Shown: positions 16,193-24,734 of the stretch, one piece after another
Layout of the letters: each line of letters opens with the position of its first letter
Position numbering within the stretch: the first letter of the stretch is position 1
Source of the DNA: Rhizobium sp. 18055
GTDB lineage: Bacteria > Pseudomonadota > Alphaproteobacteria > Rhizobiales > Rhizobiaceae
Direction of reading: 5' to 3'
Length of the DNA: 64,000 nt
Assembly: GCF_902706285.1 (NCBI RefSeq)
Contig: NZ_CACSKD010000020.1
Coordinates: forward strand, 25,577 to 89,576
Made by a program: the position numbers and the translations under genes
The notes under the pieces: generated by a model
What the model was told of the DNA's origin: nothing
Database searches by the model: none
The model's input: only the letters and a program-made list of their open reading frames with translations

Positions 16193-16994
16193 CGGCAATC
16201 GGTTTCAACGGTTCGGAAGGGCAGGCGTGTCAGTCGCCGTCGTTGTTTGCTTATTCACGACGCCAACACTTTCCTTTGCCGGCGCGGCAACAGGCGGTGC
16301 CACCGAATGGACGCAACTTCTCAACAATGGCGAGCTCATCAATCTTGTTGGCCAGTCCGGCACACAGATCCAGAATCAGATCACTCAGATCACGCAGCTT
16401 GCCGAGCAAATCCAGAACCAGCTCAACATTTACAAGAACATGCTGCAGAACACGGCGCAGTTGCCGAGCCATATCTGGGGTCAGGTCGAAGGCGATCTCA
16501 ATCAGTTGCGGAACGTCGTCAATCAAGGCCAGGGCATCGCCTTTTCGATGGGCAACGCTGACGATCTCCTAAAGCAGCGCTTCCAGAGCTACGCCGATCT
16601 TAAGACCAGCCTACCGAATGCCGACACATTCTCGTCGACTTACCAGACCTGGTCGAACACGAACCGGGACACGATCGCTAGTTCACTCAAGGCTGCGAGC
16701 CTCACAGCCGATCAATTCGACAGCGAAGAAACCACGATGAGCCATTTGCGCTCGATGTCTGAGTCAGCGGACGGTCAGATGAAAGCGCTTCAGGTCGGAC
16801 ATGAAATCGCCGCCCAGCAAGTTGCCCAGATGCAGAAGCTTCGCGGCATCGTCTCCCAGCAGACCACCCTCATGGGGACATGGCTACAAAGCCAACAGAC
16901 CGACAAGGACCTCGCTCAGGCGCGCCGCGAGAAATTCTTCAATTCCGATGTCCAGTCCGTTCCCGATGGCCAGAAAATGGAGCCTCGGTGGTGA
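16182..16994 (+). CDS. trbJ: TrbJ, VirB5-like exported mating-pair protein
   Basis: 270 residues from ATG 16182 (GGGGGAAC upstream; overlaps the trbE stop by 11 bases). A signal peptide ends near LSFAGAA. The mature protein has a Gln/Asn-rich helix (INLVGQSGTQIQNQITQ... TQLAEQIQNQLNIY) and long coiled-coil character, as in TrbJ/VirB5 minor pilus components. The C-terminus FFNSDVQSVPDGQKMEPRW is typical. Confidence 0.93.
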   Translation: MMRNGNRFQRFGRAGVSVAVVVCLFTTPTLSFAGAATGGATEWTQLLNNGELINLVGQSGTQIQNQITQITQLAEQIQNQLNIYKNMLQNTAQLPSHIWGQVEGDLNQLRNVVNQGQGIAFSMGNADDLLKQRFQSYADLKTSLPNADTFSSTYQTWSNTNRDTIASSLKAASLTADQFDSEETTMSHLRSMSESADGQMKALQVGHEIAAQQVAQMQKLRGIVSQQTTLMGTWLQSQQTDKDLAQARREKFFNSDVQSVPDGQKMEPRW

Positions 16995-17194
16995 CCCGCT
17001 CAATAACCATCATTTCTCTTCTGGCAGTGTCTGCCGCCCTGGCGGCGATCGCGACGGTCATACTTGCCAGACATCAGGTCCCATCCGCTCCTCAAATGAG
17101 CACGGAGCAGCGCGACACGCATGAAAAATTCTTTGGGACGGCAAAGGAGCCGGCTCCGATCCCGAAGGGCCAGGAGATGCGACCAAGATGGTAA
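16991..17194 (+). CDS. trbK: TrbK-like entry-exclusion protein (no lipobox)
   Basis: 67 residues from GTG 16991, overlapping the trbJ stop (GTGA). One N-terminal hydrophobic segment (ITIISLLAVSAALAAIATVIL) is followed by a short polar tail ending FFGTAKEPAPIPKGQEMRPRW. The position between trbJ and trbL and the size fit TrbK, which blocks entry of related plasmids. Characterised TrbK proteins are processed lipoproteins, but this one contains no cysteine. It would be a plain membrane-anchored version. Confidence 0.8.
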   Translation: MTRSITIISLLAVSAALAAIATVILARHQVPSAPQMSTEQRDTHEKFFGTAKEPAPIPKGQEMRPRW

Positions 17195-18366
17195 GAGATC
17201 GTGCGATTAGAATTTCGCTGACCGCAGGTGCAATCTGCCTGTTGCTGGCAGCGCCAGCCTTCGCCCAGCAGGGGCAGGTCCTTACCGAGTTGGAAAACCA
17301 GGTCTCCACCGCTGCCAAAGGGTGGGAATCAACGGTTATGGATGCAGCGAAATCGCTGTTCTGGATCCTGGCTGGGATCGAAGTCGGCATTGCTGCGGTC
17401 TGGTTGGCGATCCAGGCCTCCTCTCTCGACAGCTGGTTTGCCGAACTGGTTCGGCGGATCATGTTCATCGGCTTTTTTGCCTTCGTGCTGACACAAGGTC
17501 CGACTTTCGCAAAGGCCGTCGTCGACAGCCTGTTCCAGATCGGCGCCGGCGGCGGCTCCGCTTCCCCCGCTGAAGTATTTGACGCCGGCATTCGCGTTGC
17601 ATCGCAAATGTCGCAGCAGGCCAAGTTCGGGGTCTTTGAAGACAATGCGCTGGCGATTGCCGCGGTCATGTCGATGTGCGTCGTCGTCATTTGCTTTTCG
17701 CTGGTGGCTGCAATCTTCGTGTCCGTCATGGTCGAGATGTATGTAGGCCTTCTGGCTGGCATGATCATGCTGGGGCTCGGAGGCTCGTCGTTCACCAAGG
17801 ACTTTGCGATCCGCTACCTGATTTACGCCTTCGGCGTCGGCATGAAGCTTATGGCGTTGGTGATGATCGCCAAGATCGGGTCACAAGTCTTGCTTGGCCT
17901 CGCCAACGCACCGACAGCCGACTCTGATCAATTCATCACGACGCTCGCGATCGCTGGTATTTCCGTCGTTGTCTTTATCGTTGCCATGTACGTCCCGAAC
18001 ATCATTCAAGGTGTCGTTCAAGGCGCCTCGGTTTCTGGTGGTATGGAAAGCATCCGTCACAGTGGACAGGCCGCATCCTTCGCCGCCGGTGGGGCGTTTC
18101 TGGCTGCAGGCGCAGTTGGCGCCGGCTTTGCGGCGGCACAATCGGCCAGGGCAGGGGGCTCTTCGGTTGGGGGGGCGGCACTTCGCGGCATGGGCGCCAG
18201 CTTTGGTTCTGGCGCAGCCGCCGCAGGATCAGCGGCCAAGGAGAAGGCGATCGGCTCTCCAGGGGCCTATGCCGGCTCCATTCTTGGGCTTGCGAACGCG
18301 AAGCTCGATCAGGCTCGTGGAAAGACGTCCTCATCTCTCACGCGACCAGAGCGCCCGGACAAATAA
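17188..18366 (+). CDS. trbL: TrbL, VirB6-like polytopic channel protein
   Basis: 392 residues; ATG 17188 overlaps trbK by seven bases. Signal segment to APAFAQQ, then about six membrane helices between residues 50 and 280 (for example LFWILAGIEVGIAAVWLAI, ALAIAAVMSMCVVVICFSL). A Gly/Ala/Ser-rich C-terminal tail follows. TrbL forms part of the inner-membrane channel of the mating apparatus. Confidence 0.94.
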   Translation: MVRDRAIRISLTAGAICLLLAAPAFAQQGQVLTELENQVSTAAKGWESTVMDAAKSLFWILAGIEVGIAAVWLAIQASSLDSWFAELVRRIMFIGFFAFVLTQGPTFAKAVVDSLFQIGAGGGSASPAEVFDAGIRVASQMSQQAKFGVFEDNALAIAAVMSMCVVVICFSLVAAIFVSVMVEMYVGLLAGMIMLGLGGSSFTKDFAIRYLIYAFGVGMKLMALVMIAKIGSQVLLGLANAPTADSDQFITTLAIAGISVVVFIVAMYVPNIIQGVVQGASVSGGMESIRHSGQAASFAAGGAFLAAGAVGAGFAAAQSARAGGSSVGGAALRGMGASFGSGAAAAGSAAKEKAIGSPGAYAGSILGLANAKLDQARGKTSSSLTRPERPDK

Positions 18367-18390
18367 CTTCTCAAAGACAGGAAGATCAAA

Positions 18391-19053
18391 ATGGCAGCGC
18401 CACGCGCACCGGACAACCCATATCTTGCCGCGCGGCAGGAGTGGTCGGAACGATACGGCTCCTATGTAAAGGCCGCCTCAGCCTGGCGCACTGTCGGCAT
18501 ACTGAGCCTTGGCATGGCCGTGATCGCTTTCAGCTATGCCCTCTATCTCAGCACGCAGGTCAAGCTCGTTCCCTATATCGTCGAGGTCGACAAACTCGGC
18601 AACACGGTCTCCGGCGGCTTCCCGCAGCAGATCGAGTACGCCGATACACGTGTGGTTCGCGCCACGCTTGGTAATTTCATCTCGAGCTTCCGGTCGATAA
18701 CGCCCGATGCCGTGGTGCAGAAGCAGTATATTGACCGGACGTACGCTCTGCTTCGAACGTCTGATCCGTCAACCCAGAAAATCAACGCCTGGTTTCGAGG
18801 CAATTCTCCGTTTGAAAAAGCGGTCAACGCGACCGTGGCGATCGAGGTCAACAACATCGTTGCACTGTCCAATCAGACCTATCAGATCGACTGGACTGAA
18901 TATGAACGCGACCGGAAGGGCAAGGAAACGGCAACACGTCGCTTCCGGGGCATCGCGACCATCGCAATCACCTCACCACAAGATGAAGCAACAATCCGGC
19001 TCAATCCGATCGGCCTTTATGTCACCGATTTCGATTGGACCGCGCAACTTTAG
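18391..19053 (+). CDS. trbF: TrbF, VirB8-like inner-membrane protein
   Basis: 220 residues; ATG 18391 with AGGAAG upstream. A single N-terminal membrane helix (VGILSLGMAVIAFSYALYLS, about residues 33-52) is followed by a periplasmic VirB8/NTF2-like domain (VKLVPYIVEVDKLGNTV, IDWTEYERDRKG, PIGLYVTDFDW). It nucleates assembly of the channel core. Confidence 0.95.
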   Translation: MAAPRAPDNPYLAARQEWSERYGSYVKAASAWRTVGILSLGMAVIAFSYALYLSTQVKLVPYIVEVDKLGNTVSGGFPQQIEYADTRVVRATLGNFISSFRSITPDAVVQKQYIDRTYALLRTSDPSTQKINAWFRGNSPFEKAVNATVAIEVNNIVALSNQTYQIDWTEYERDRKGKETATRRFRGIATIAITSPQDEATIRLNPIGLYVTDFDWTAQL

Positions 19054-19067
19054 GGCAGGAGACTGCA

Positions 19068-19898
19068 ATGGGGACAATGGATAAGAAAACAGCCACCAGC
19101 TGCCTGCTGGCGGTCGTTGCGGTCATTTTAGCAGCCGCGCCCGCCGCATCGCAAAGCCTCAACAAGAACGAGATCAAGGGAACGAACCTTTCGGGGCAAT
19201 GGCGCGGTCAGGCTGGCCTTGTGACGCGCGGCCCGGATGGCAAGGTTATCTTCCTGTTCGGCGAGACGCAGCCATCCGTGGTCTGCTCCCCCCTTCAGGT
19301 TTGCGATATCGAACTCCAGGGCGGCGAAATCGTCCGTGACGTTCTGGTCGGCGATACCGTTCGCTGGAAGGTCGAACCAGCAACCTCGGGCGCCGCAGGT
19401 GGACAGGCGATCCATCTGATCGTCAAACCGTCTGAGCCGGGTCTCGTCACCTCGATGGTCGTCACGACATCGAGGCGGACCTATCATATCCAGCTCAAGT
19501 CCCATCCGAGCCAGTACATGGCGCGCGTCGGGTTCGAATATCCGGAAGACGCGGCAACCAAGCTCTCTGACATCAATGCCCGCATCCAGGCGATGAGCGG
19601 ACCCGGTGGTGGCGTACCACCCGAGCAGCTAGCATTTTCCTATTCGATGAGTGGGAGCGCACCTTGGCAGCCGAAACGGGTCTATTCCGACGGACAGAAG
19701 ACCTACATACAGTTCCCACGGGCGATCTCTGGCCAAGATGCGCCGGTCCTCTTCGTCGTCTCCGGTGGTCAGAACCGGATCGTCAACTACCGGATGAAGA
19801 ACGACATGATGATTGTCGATTACAATATCGACAAGGCGGTTCTGATTTCCGGGGTCGGCTGGCATCAGCAGAAGATCACAATCAGGCGGGGAGGCTGA
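19068..19898 (+). CDS. trbG: TrbG, VirB9-like periplasmic/outer-membrane channel protein
   Basis: 276 residues from ATG 19068 (GGCAGGAGA upstream); TTG/ATG options further up overlap trbF. Sec signal peptide ending PAASQS. The VirB9/CagX domain shows TRGPDGKVIFLFGETQPSVVCSP near the N-terminus and YSMSGSAPWQPKRVYSDGQKTYI in the C-terminal half. With TrbI and TrbH it forms the outer-membrane core complex. Confidence 0.95.
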   Translation: MGTMDKKTATSCLLAVVAVILAAAPAASQSLNKNEIKGTNLSGQWRGQAGLVTRGPDGKVIFLFGETQPSVVCSPLQVCDIELQGGEIVRDVLVGDTVRWKVEPATSGAAGGQAIHLIVKPSEPGLVTSMVVTTSRRTYHIQLKSHPSQYMARVGFEYPEDAATKLSDINARIQAMSGPGGGVPPEQLAFSYSMSGSAPWQPKRVYSDGQKTYIQFPRAISGQDAPVLFVVSGGQNRIVNYRMKNDMMIVDYNIDKAVLISGVGWHQQKITIRRGG

Positions 19899-19901
19899 CC
19901 A

Positions 19902-20348
19902 ATGCAGATACGCTATTTCCTTCCGATCGCCATCGTCATTGCGCTCACAGGCTGCCAGACGGCGACCGATGGACTGACCAGCAGCGCGGCACCCCCTGAT
20001 ATCACAGGACCGGCCGCGAGCGCGATCGCCGGCGACTTGGCCGGCCGCTTCGCCGAGCAGGCAGGTGCGACCACAACACCGATCAGATTGCACAAAGATA
20101 CTTCGGACTTCGCAGGGGCGCTCGAAGCGGCGTTGAAGGGCTGGGGCTATTCCGTCGTCACGGACGAAAAACCCGCATCCGCCAAGGATGCTTCCAAGCC
20201 GATGGAACTTGCCTATTCGCTCGCGAGCCTGGACGGCCAGGTGCTGGCGCGTCTTTCGACAGATAATGTCGAACTCGGCCGGGCCTACACGGTCTCCAAT
20301 GGCATCGCGGTTCCGGCGAGCCCCCTTTCCCTGATGAAGCGTGACTGA
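19902..20348 (+). CDS. trbH: TrbH, VirB7-like lipoprotein
   Basis: 148 residues with a lipoprotein signal (IAIVIALTGCQTATDG; lipobox LTGC with Cys near residue 17). It starts three bases after trbG ends. TrbH is the lipoprotein partner of TrbG in the outer-membrane complex. The mature part contains LEAALKGWGYSVV and LDGQVLARLSTDNVELGRAY, typical of the family. Confidence 0.92.
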   Translation: MQIRYFLPIAIVIALTGCQTATDGLTSSAAPPDITGPAASAIAGDLAGRFAEQAGATTTPIRLHKDTSDFAGALEAALKGWGYSVVTDEKPASAKDASKPMELAYSLASLDGQVLARLSTDNVELGRAYTVSNGIAVPASPLSLMKRD

Positions 20349-20363
20349 CCGAGGAAGAAGATC

Positions 20364-21665
20364 ATGGTTCAATCGCTGCAGCTCGGTAACCCAAACACTT
20401 CCGCCGACGAGAGAGGCATGAAGCGCCTCAACCGCGTCCCACTGTTTGTGGGGATCGGAATCGCAGTCCTGTTTCTTGCCGTTCTGGTCTACGGTTTGTC
20501 GTCTCGTGGCCTGCATTTCGGTCAACAGGGAGTTCAGGACGGCGGGTCGAACGGGCCAGCCTCCAATTTTGCGGAGCAGATGAAGCGCGGTGTCAAGGAC
20601 GGCATCATTGGAGACCGACAAGATCAGCCAATGTTCCAGCCGACACCCAATCCACCTGCTCAGGCAAGCCCGCAACCGCCGCCGGCGGCTCCGAAGCCTG
20701 ATCCACGCTCAGCACAACGTCCACAGATGGAATCTGAGGAAGAGTGGAACGCACGCATGTTGCGCGAACAGCGGGACCAGATCGCGCACGAGCAGCAACG
20801 CCAGCGCATGGCGAGCCTACAGGCGAAAAATGCGGCTCTGGATTCGCCGCTTAAGGTGGATATCTCCGACGTCGACGCGAAGGGCACGGACGCGGCGTCT
20901 TCATCGGCACGTCCATCGACAGCGGCGCCCGCCGGCGGCGCGTCCGATCTCTATGCCGCAGCTCTGCGGGCGGGTGCCGCCGGACAGGCTGGTGATCAGA
21001 ACGGCCAGGCTTCGAAGGAAGATTTCTTCAACAGTGACATCAAAGGCCTTGGATATCTGCCAAACCAGGTCGTGCCACAGCAGTCTCGCTTCGAGCTCAA
21101 GCGTGGGTCGGTGATCCCGGCTACACTGATTACCGGTATCAATTCCGACCTGCCTGGGCGGATCACAGCGCAGGTAAGTCAAAACGTCTACGACAGCGCC
21201 ACCGGACATCTTCTGATTATCCCGCAGGGAACCAAGCTTTTCGGCCGCTATGACAGCAAGGTTTCCTTCGGCCAGAGCCGCGCACTGGTGGTTTGGACCG
21301 ACATTATCTTCCCCAATGGATCCACCCTCCAGATTGGAGGGATGTCAGGGACGGACTCCGAGGGCTATGGTGGTTTCAAAGACAAGGTAGACAACCATTA
21401 TCTTCGCACCTTCGGATCGGCGGCACTCGTCGCCCTCATCGGGACTGGGATCGACATGGCCGTGCCGCAGAGCTCCACTCTCGCCACGCAGGATACCGCC
21501 TCTGACGCCGCGCGACGCAACTTTGCTGAAACGTTCGGGCGTGCCGCGGAGCAGACGATCTCGAAAAACCTCAATGTTCAACCGACAATCGAGATCAGAC
21601 CTGGATACCGCTTCAACGTGCTTGTTGATCAGGACATGATATTTCCGGGCATTTATAGCAACTGA
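20364..21665 (+). CDS. trbI: TrbI, VirB10-like channel protein
   Basis: 433 residues. One N-terminal membrane helix (VPLFVGIGIAVLFLAVLVYGL), a Pro-rich periplasmic linker (FQPTPNPPAQASPQPPPAAPK) and a C-terminal VirB10/TrbI beta-barrel domain (LKRGSVIPATLITGINSDLPG, LLIIPQGTKLFGRYDS, GYRFNVLVDQDMIFPG). It spans both membranes and senses ATPase energy in known systems. Last gene of the trb operon; no clear terminator follows. Confidence 0.95.
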   Translation: MVQSLQLGNPNTSADERGMKRLNRVPLFVGIGIAVLFLAVLVYGLSSRGLHFGQQGVQDGGSNGPASNFAEQMKRGVKDGIIGDRQDQPMFQPTPNPPAQASPQPPPAAPKPDPRSAQRPQMESEEEWNARMLREQRDQIAHEQQRQRMASLQAKNAALDSPLKVDISDVDAKGTDAASSSARPSTAAPAGGASDLYAAALRAGAAGQAGDQNGQASKEDFFNSDIKGLGYLPNQVVPQQSRFELKRGSVIPATLITGINSDLPGRITAQVSQNVYDSATGHLLIIPQGTKLFGRYDSKVSFGQSRALVVWTDIIFPNGSTLQIGGMSGTDSEGYGGFKDKVDNHYLRTFGSAALVALIGTGIDMAVPQSSTLATQDTASDAARRNFAETFGRAAEQTISKNLNVQPTIEIRPGYRFNVLVDQDMIFPGIYSN

Positions 21666-21860
21666 GCCATGAGCCTAGAAAGGAGATGAAAACTCGCTCT
21701 GCCATCACCTCACGGCCGGCGCTGCAAAACTGCAGTGGAAGACTCGTCTGGCTCTCGATAGTATAAGCCTTAAGGCACCCACGCGCTGTGTCGCTCTACT
21801 GGCGGCTGGGCAAACCTCCAGGTGTACAGTGGGAGCCAAGCGTAGACTTTGAGAGAAGAG

Positions 21861-22160
21861 ATGAGCGGCGACAGAAATATCACGACCAAAGATGTTGACC
21901 TTCGGCCAGTTGTCGGACTGCTCTCTGACGAGTCTGAGCAAACTATCGAGATCTTGACGATCGGCGCAATCAAAAAGCACCGCAAGCTGGTCGATCGCGC
22001 CGAACGAATGTTTCAAGATGTCCAGGCAAATGAGAGAACAAAACAGCTAGAGCCGAGTGCTGCCTACATCGGCTATCTAGATGCAACCATTGAAATGCAT
22101 GCCCAAATGTCTGCTCTCACGACGCTTCTTAGCATCCTGGGCAGGACCCCGAAAGTCTGA
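21861..22160 (+). CDS. traM: TraM, anti-activator of TraR
   Basis: 99 residues from ATG 21861. The C-terminal phrase YLDATIEMHAQMSALTTLLSILG matches Agrobacterium TraM closely, with IGAIKKHRKLVDRAERMFQ in the middle. TraM binds the TraR C-terminal domain and blocks transfer until enough TraR-AHL builds up. It is transcribed toward traR, and the two stop codons abut at 22160/22161, the convergent arrangement known from other rhizobial plasmids. Confidence 0.92.
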   Translation: MSGDRNITTKDVDLRPVVGLLSDESEQTIEILTIGAIKKHRKLVDRAERMFQDVQANERTKQLEPSAAYIGYLDATIEMHAQMSALTTLLSILGRTPKV

Positions 22161-22865
22161 TCAGATAAGACCACGCCGAATTGCTTGAGCGACAAGCTGG
22201 GTGTTGTTGCAAAGGTCGTAACGGCGCCTTGCTTCGGCGAGCGCAATACGAACGGTGTTATATTTAACCTGCTCGATGTCAGCCGTGTCTTCCACGGTTT
22301 TGCCGAGTGAAAGCCACCGTGTGTATGTTCCCTCTTTGGGAGTGAGGTAGAACGGCTCCTGGGGCGTCGAAGCTATCTTCAAATGCTCGATATGTGCATG
22401 AAGCTGTCCAACTGCAGAGGACGCAACGATCGGATCAATTTCTTCTTGGACTGTCAAAACCGGCATTGCTGAGACAAAGCTCAGCATCGAAATGGCGCCG
22501 TTAGCAATAGCAATTGGGAAAGTTATCCCTGAGCGGATCTCGTAGTGAGACGCGGTTTCGTAAAAGCTACTGTCTCCGTCAGTCATTTGGTCTACTTGTA
22601 GAGCGCCAGACCAAATAAAAGCACGGCATAACTGCTGGGCTCGTCTCAGAATAGGATTTTGCCGGCTCAAAGCGTAAGTTTTGCTTCGCTTTATCCATTC
22701 GGGATCAAGATTTGAGATCATGTAAAAGTCGCCCGGTACTGGCTTGACATAGCCGTAACCGAGAAATCCGAATTGCTCGGCTAAATTTTCTAGCGCGCGT
22801 CCCAATGATGATGCGTCGTGCGCGACTGCGCTGATTTCTAAAAGCCCCAATATGAGTTGCTTCAT
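22161..22865 (-). CDS. traR: TraR, LuxR-type quorum-sensing transcription activator
   Basis: 234 residues from ATG 22865, the usual TraR length; ATG 22895 would add ten. The N-terminal autoinducer-binding domain contains FGYGYVK-like FLGYGYVKPVPGDFYMISN, YDP-equivalent LDPEWIKRSKTYAL, and ITFPIAIANGAISMLSF. The C-terminal LuxR helix-turn-helix contains YLTPKEGTYTRWLSLGKT and VKYNTVRIALAEARRRY. It activates tra/trb/rep promoters at tra boxes when bound to an acyl-homoserine lactone. Two matching tra boxes lie in this window. Confidence 0.93.
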   Translation of the reverse strand: MKQLILGLLEISAVAHDASSLGRALENLAEQFGFLGYGYVKPVPGDFYMISNLDPEWIKRSKTYALSRQNPILRRAQQLCRAFIWSGALQVDQMTDGDSSFYETASHYEIRSGITFPIAIANGAISMLSFVSAMPVLTVQEEIDPIVASSAVGQLHAHIEHLKIASTPQEPFYLTPKEGTYTRWLSLGKTVEDTADIEQVKYNTVRIALAEARRRYDLCNNTQLVAQAIRRGLI

Positions 22866-22964
22866 CCAAATCTCTCCGTTTCCGTCCTGCCTCATCGGGC
22901 AGGGCGGCCTCCGGTAGCGTTGTCGGCAAGCCCAACGCAGACCAGTGGCTGACGTCCCACTTTT

Positions 22965-22999
22965 AGGCTGCGCACGACACGGTCACCCGTGCGCAGCCT
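22965..22999. repeat. Strong 12-bp inverted repeat in the traR-rcgA gap
   Basis: AGGCTGCGCACG (22965-22976) and CGTGCGCAGCCT (22988-22999) are perfect complements with an 11-base spacer. It lies between divergent traR and rcgA. No T-run follows on the plus strand, and only CTAAAAG follows on the minus strand, so it is more like an operator or recombination site than a terminator. Confidence 0.7.
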
Positions 23000-23126
23000 T
23001 GGATTGCTTTCGTGATCGACGATTGCGCGCACTCAATTTGCAGTTCCCCGAAGACAGTCTTCGTTAACCGCCGATTGCGTGATTTGGCACGATGTAATAT
23101 GAAGTGCCGCGAAACGAAACGAAATA

Positions 23127-24734
23127 TTGGCTGGTAACTGGTTGTTTCAGAACGGAAAATTATTTCTATCGCCACCTAATGACGGCAGTGATTGGAAGGA
23201 ACTATTCGCAAAAGCAGCCGCGGTTGGTGCGGGTAGGCCTTTGGGCGACGACGGTTTTCCGTCTGGTCCTTGGACTCCTGAGTCGCTCACAGAGGCGATT
23301 TCACAACTCGACTCGAACCGAGCAGGGGTTGATCTGCGAACAGTCCAACTTTGGTTTCAGGACAATGACAGGGGGATTAGTGCCAACAATATCCGCTGGC
23401 TAGCGCGGGTCTTCGGGTGCGACGATCCTGGGGCAACAAGTGCGTGGCAGGTCGAGTTGAGCTCGGCACAGGGCCGGCTTTTGACCAAAAGGCGCGAAGC
23501 GAAAAGGGCGGAAAGCAGCCCTGAACAAGATACTTTCGAGAGACCTGGGGATGTCGAAATCGATGACGAGGCCGACGCCAAGGTCACACCAGATGCCGAA
23601 CCCACCCGCAAAAAGCGGTCTTGGAGCTTGGCGCGAGGGTCGGAGTCATTCTACAGCAATGGCTCGCCGTTGAATTTGCCTGCTTTTGTGTTCGCAGGCG
23701 CCTCCGCTCTCGGTTTCCTTTCCTATATCCTGGGAATCCATGACGATGTCTATGTCCGTGGGGATAACGTTTCGAAGCAGGTCGGGTTTCTCTGGGCGCC
23801 CAATTGGACCTTTCTTTTCATGGTTCTGTTGCCGCTTTTTTTTGTGCTGGTGATAGAGCTTCTCGCTTACTGGAAGATGGAAGGGCGCTTAAAGCTCTCG
23901 ACGGCCGACGACGATAAGTGGAAAAGTGACGCCGCCTGGGAGCGCAACGTGCAGGCCTCGTCCTCTTCCTATTGGGCGGTCTTTATCATTTGCATATTGT
24001 TCGCCGGAATATTCCAATGGATCGGTGTTTGCTTGATTCCACTGTTAAAAGGCGGGGCCGACTACGCGACAAGCTGGGGTACGCTGGCAATTGTCCGGCC
24101 CGACCTCATCTCGGTCCCAGCATCGATCGCGTTCACAGCGCTGGCATACCTTTATATGTGCGTTTGCTTCTTTCTGTTTTTCGCAGGCCTTATTCTGCTC
24201 CACACGATTATCCATGATCTGAGGAAAATAGACGCAGAAGCCAAGTTGCTCGGGAGAGATACGTATCGAGGCGAACTCCATGAACTGCGATTCAGGCTGT
24301 TGCGCGGGGTATTTCGTTGCACGATTGTCGGCATTCTCGTCGCGTTGTGCATGAAGGCTCAAAGCGCATATCTTACGTCAAACGCACGAGACATCGTGGC
24401 TTGGTTGTCAGATGATATGAAATTGGCGTTGGCTGGTCGTGAAGCCGTTGGCAACGCGTTCCACTACCGTATGCCTACACACTATAGCAGCCTACTGTTG
24501 GCTGTTTCGACCATCGTGGTTTTTCTTTATGGTTCGATGTGTTTGCGCGGAGTAGGGACTTGGCTTCATCCGGCTGTTTGGAAAATGTCAGCAATCGTCG
24601 CAACTGTTTTTGCCAGCTATCTGCTGGTGGATGCTTTCGTGGGATCTTCATTCGTTTTATGCGTTGGTTTGCTAGCCAGCGTGTACGGCCTGGTTCACCC
24701 TGGGCTAGGGCGTCAGAGTAGGAAGCAGTCATAG
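23127..24734 (+). CDS. rcgA: RcgA-like polytopic membrane protein
   Basis: 535 residues from TTG 23127; no ATG is available and no Shine-Dalgarno is obvious, so the start is uncertain. Residues 1-105 are soluble and resemble a DNA-binding or regulatory domain (TPESLTEAISQLDSNRAGVDL, DNDRGISANNIRWLARVFG). A charged linker leads to about seven membrane helices from residue 185 to the C-terminus. The size, plan and partnership with a downstream hydrolase match the rcgA-rcgR pair that affects conjugation of rhizobial plasmids. A stop/start overlap (TAGTG) couples it to the next gene. The molecular role is unknown; transport is only suggested by topology. Confidence 0.75.
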   Translation: MAGNWLFQNGKLFLSPPNDGSDWKELFAKAAAVGAGRPLGDDGFPSGPWTPESLTEAISQLDSNRAGVDLRTVQLWFQDNDRGISANNIRWLARVFGCDDPGATSAWQVELSSAQGRLLTKRREAKRAESSPEQDTFERPGDVEIDDEADAKVTPDAEPTRKKRSWSLARGSESFYSNGSPLNLPAFVFAGASALGFLSYILGIHDDVYVRGDNVSKQVGFLWAPNWTFLFMVLLPLFFVLVIELLAYWKMEGRLKLSTADDDKWKSDAAWERNVQASSSSYWAVFIICILFAGIFQWIGVCLIPLLKGGADYATSWGTLAIVRPDLISVPASIAFTALAYLYMCVCFFLFFAGLILLHTIIHDLRKIDAEAKLLGRDTYRGELHELRFRLLRGVFRCTIVGILVALCMKAQSAYLTSNARDIVAWLSDDMKLALAGREAVGNAFHYRMPTHYSSLLLAVSTIVVFLYGSMCLRGVGTWLHPAVWKMSAIVATVFASYLLVDAFVGSSFVLCVGLLASVYGLVHPGLGRQSRKQS

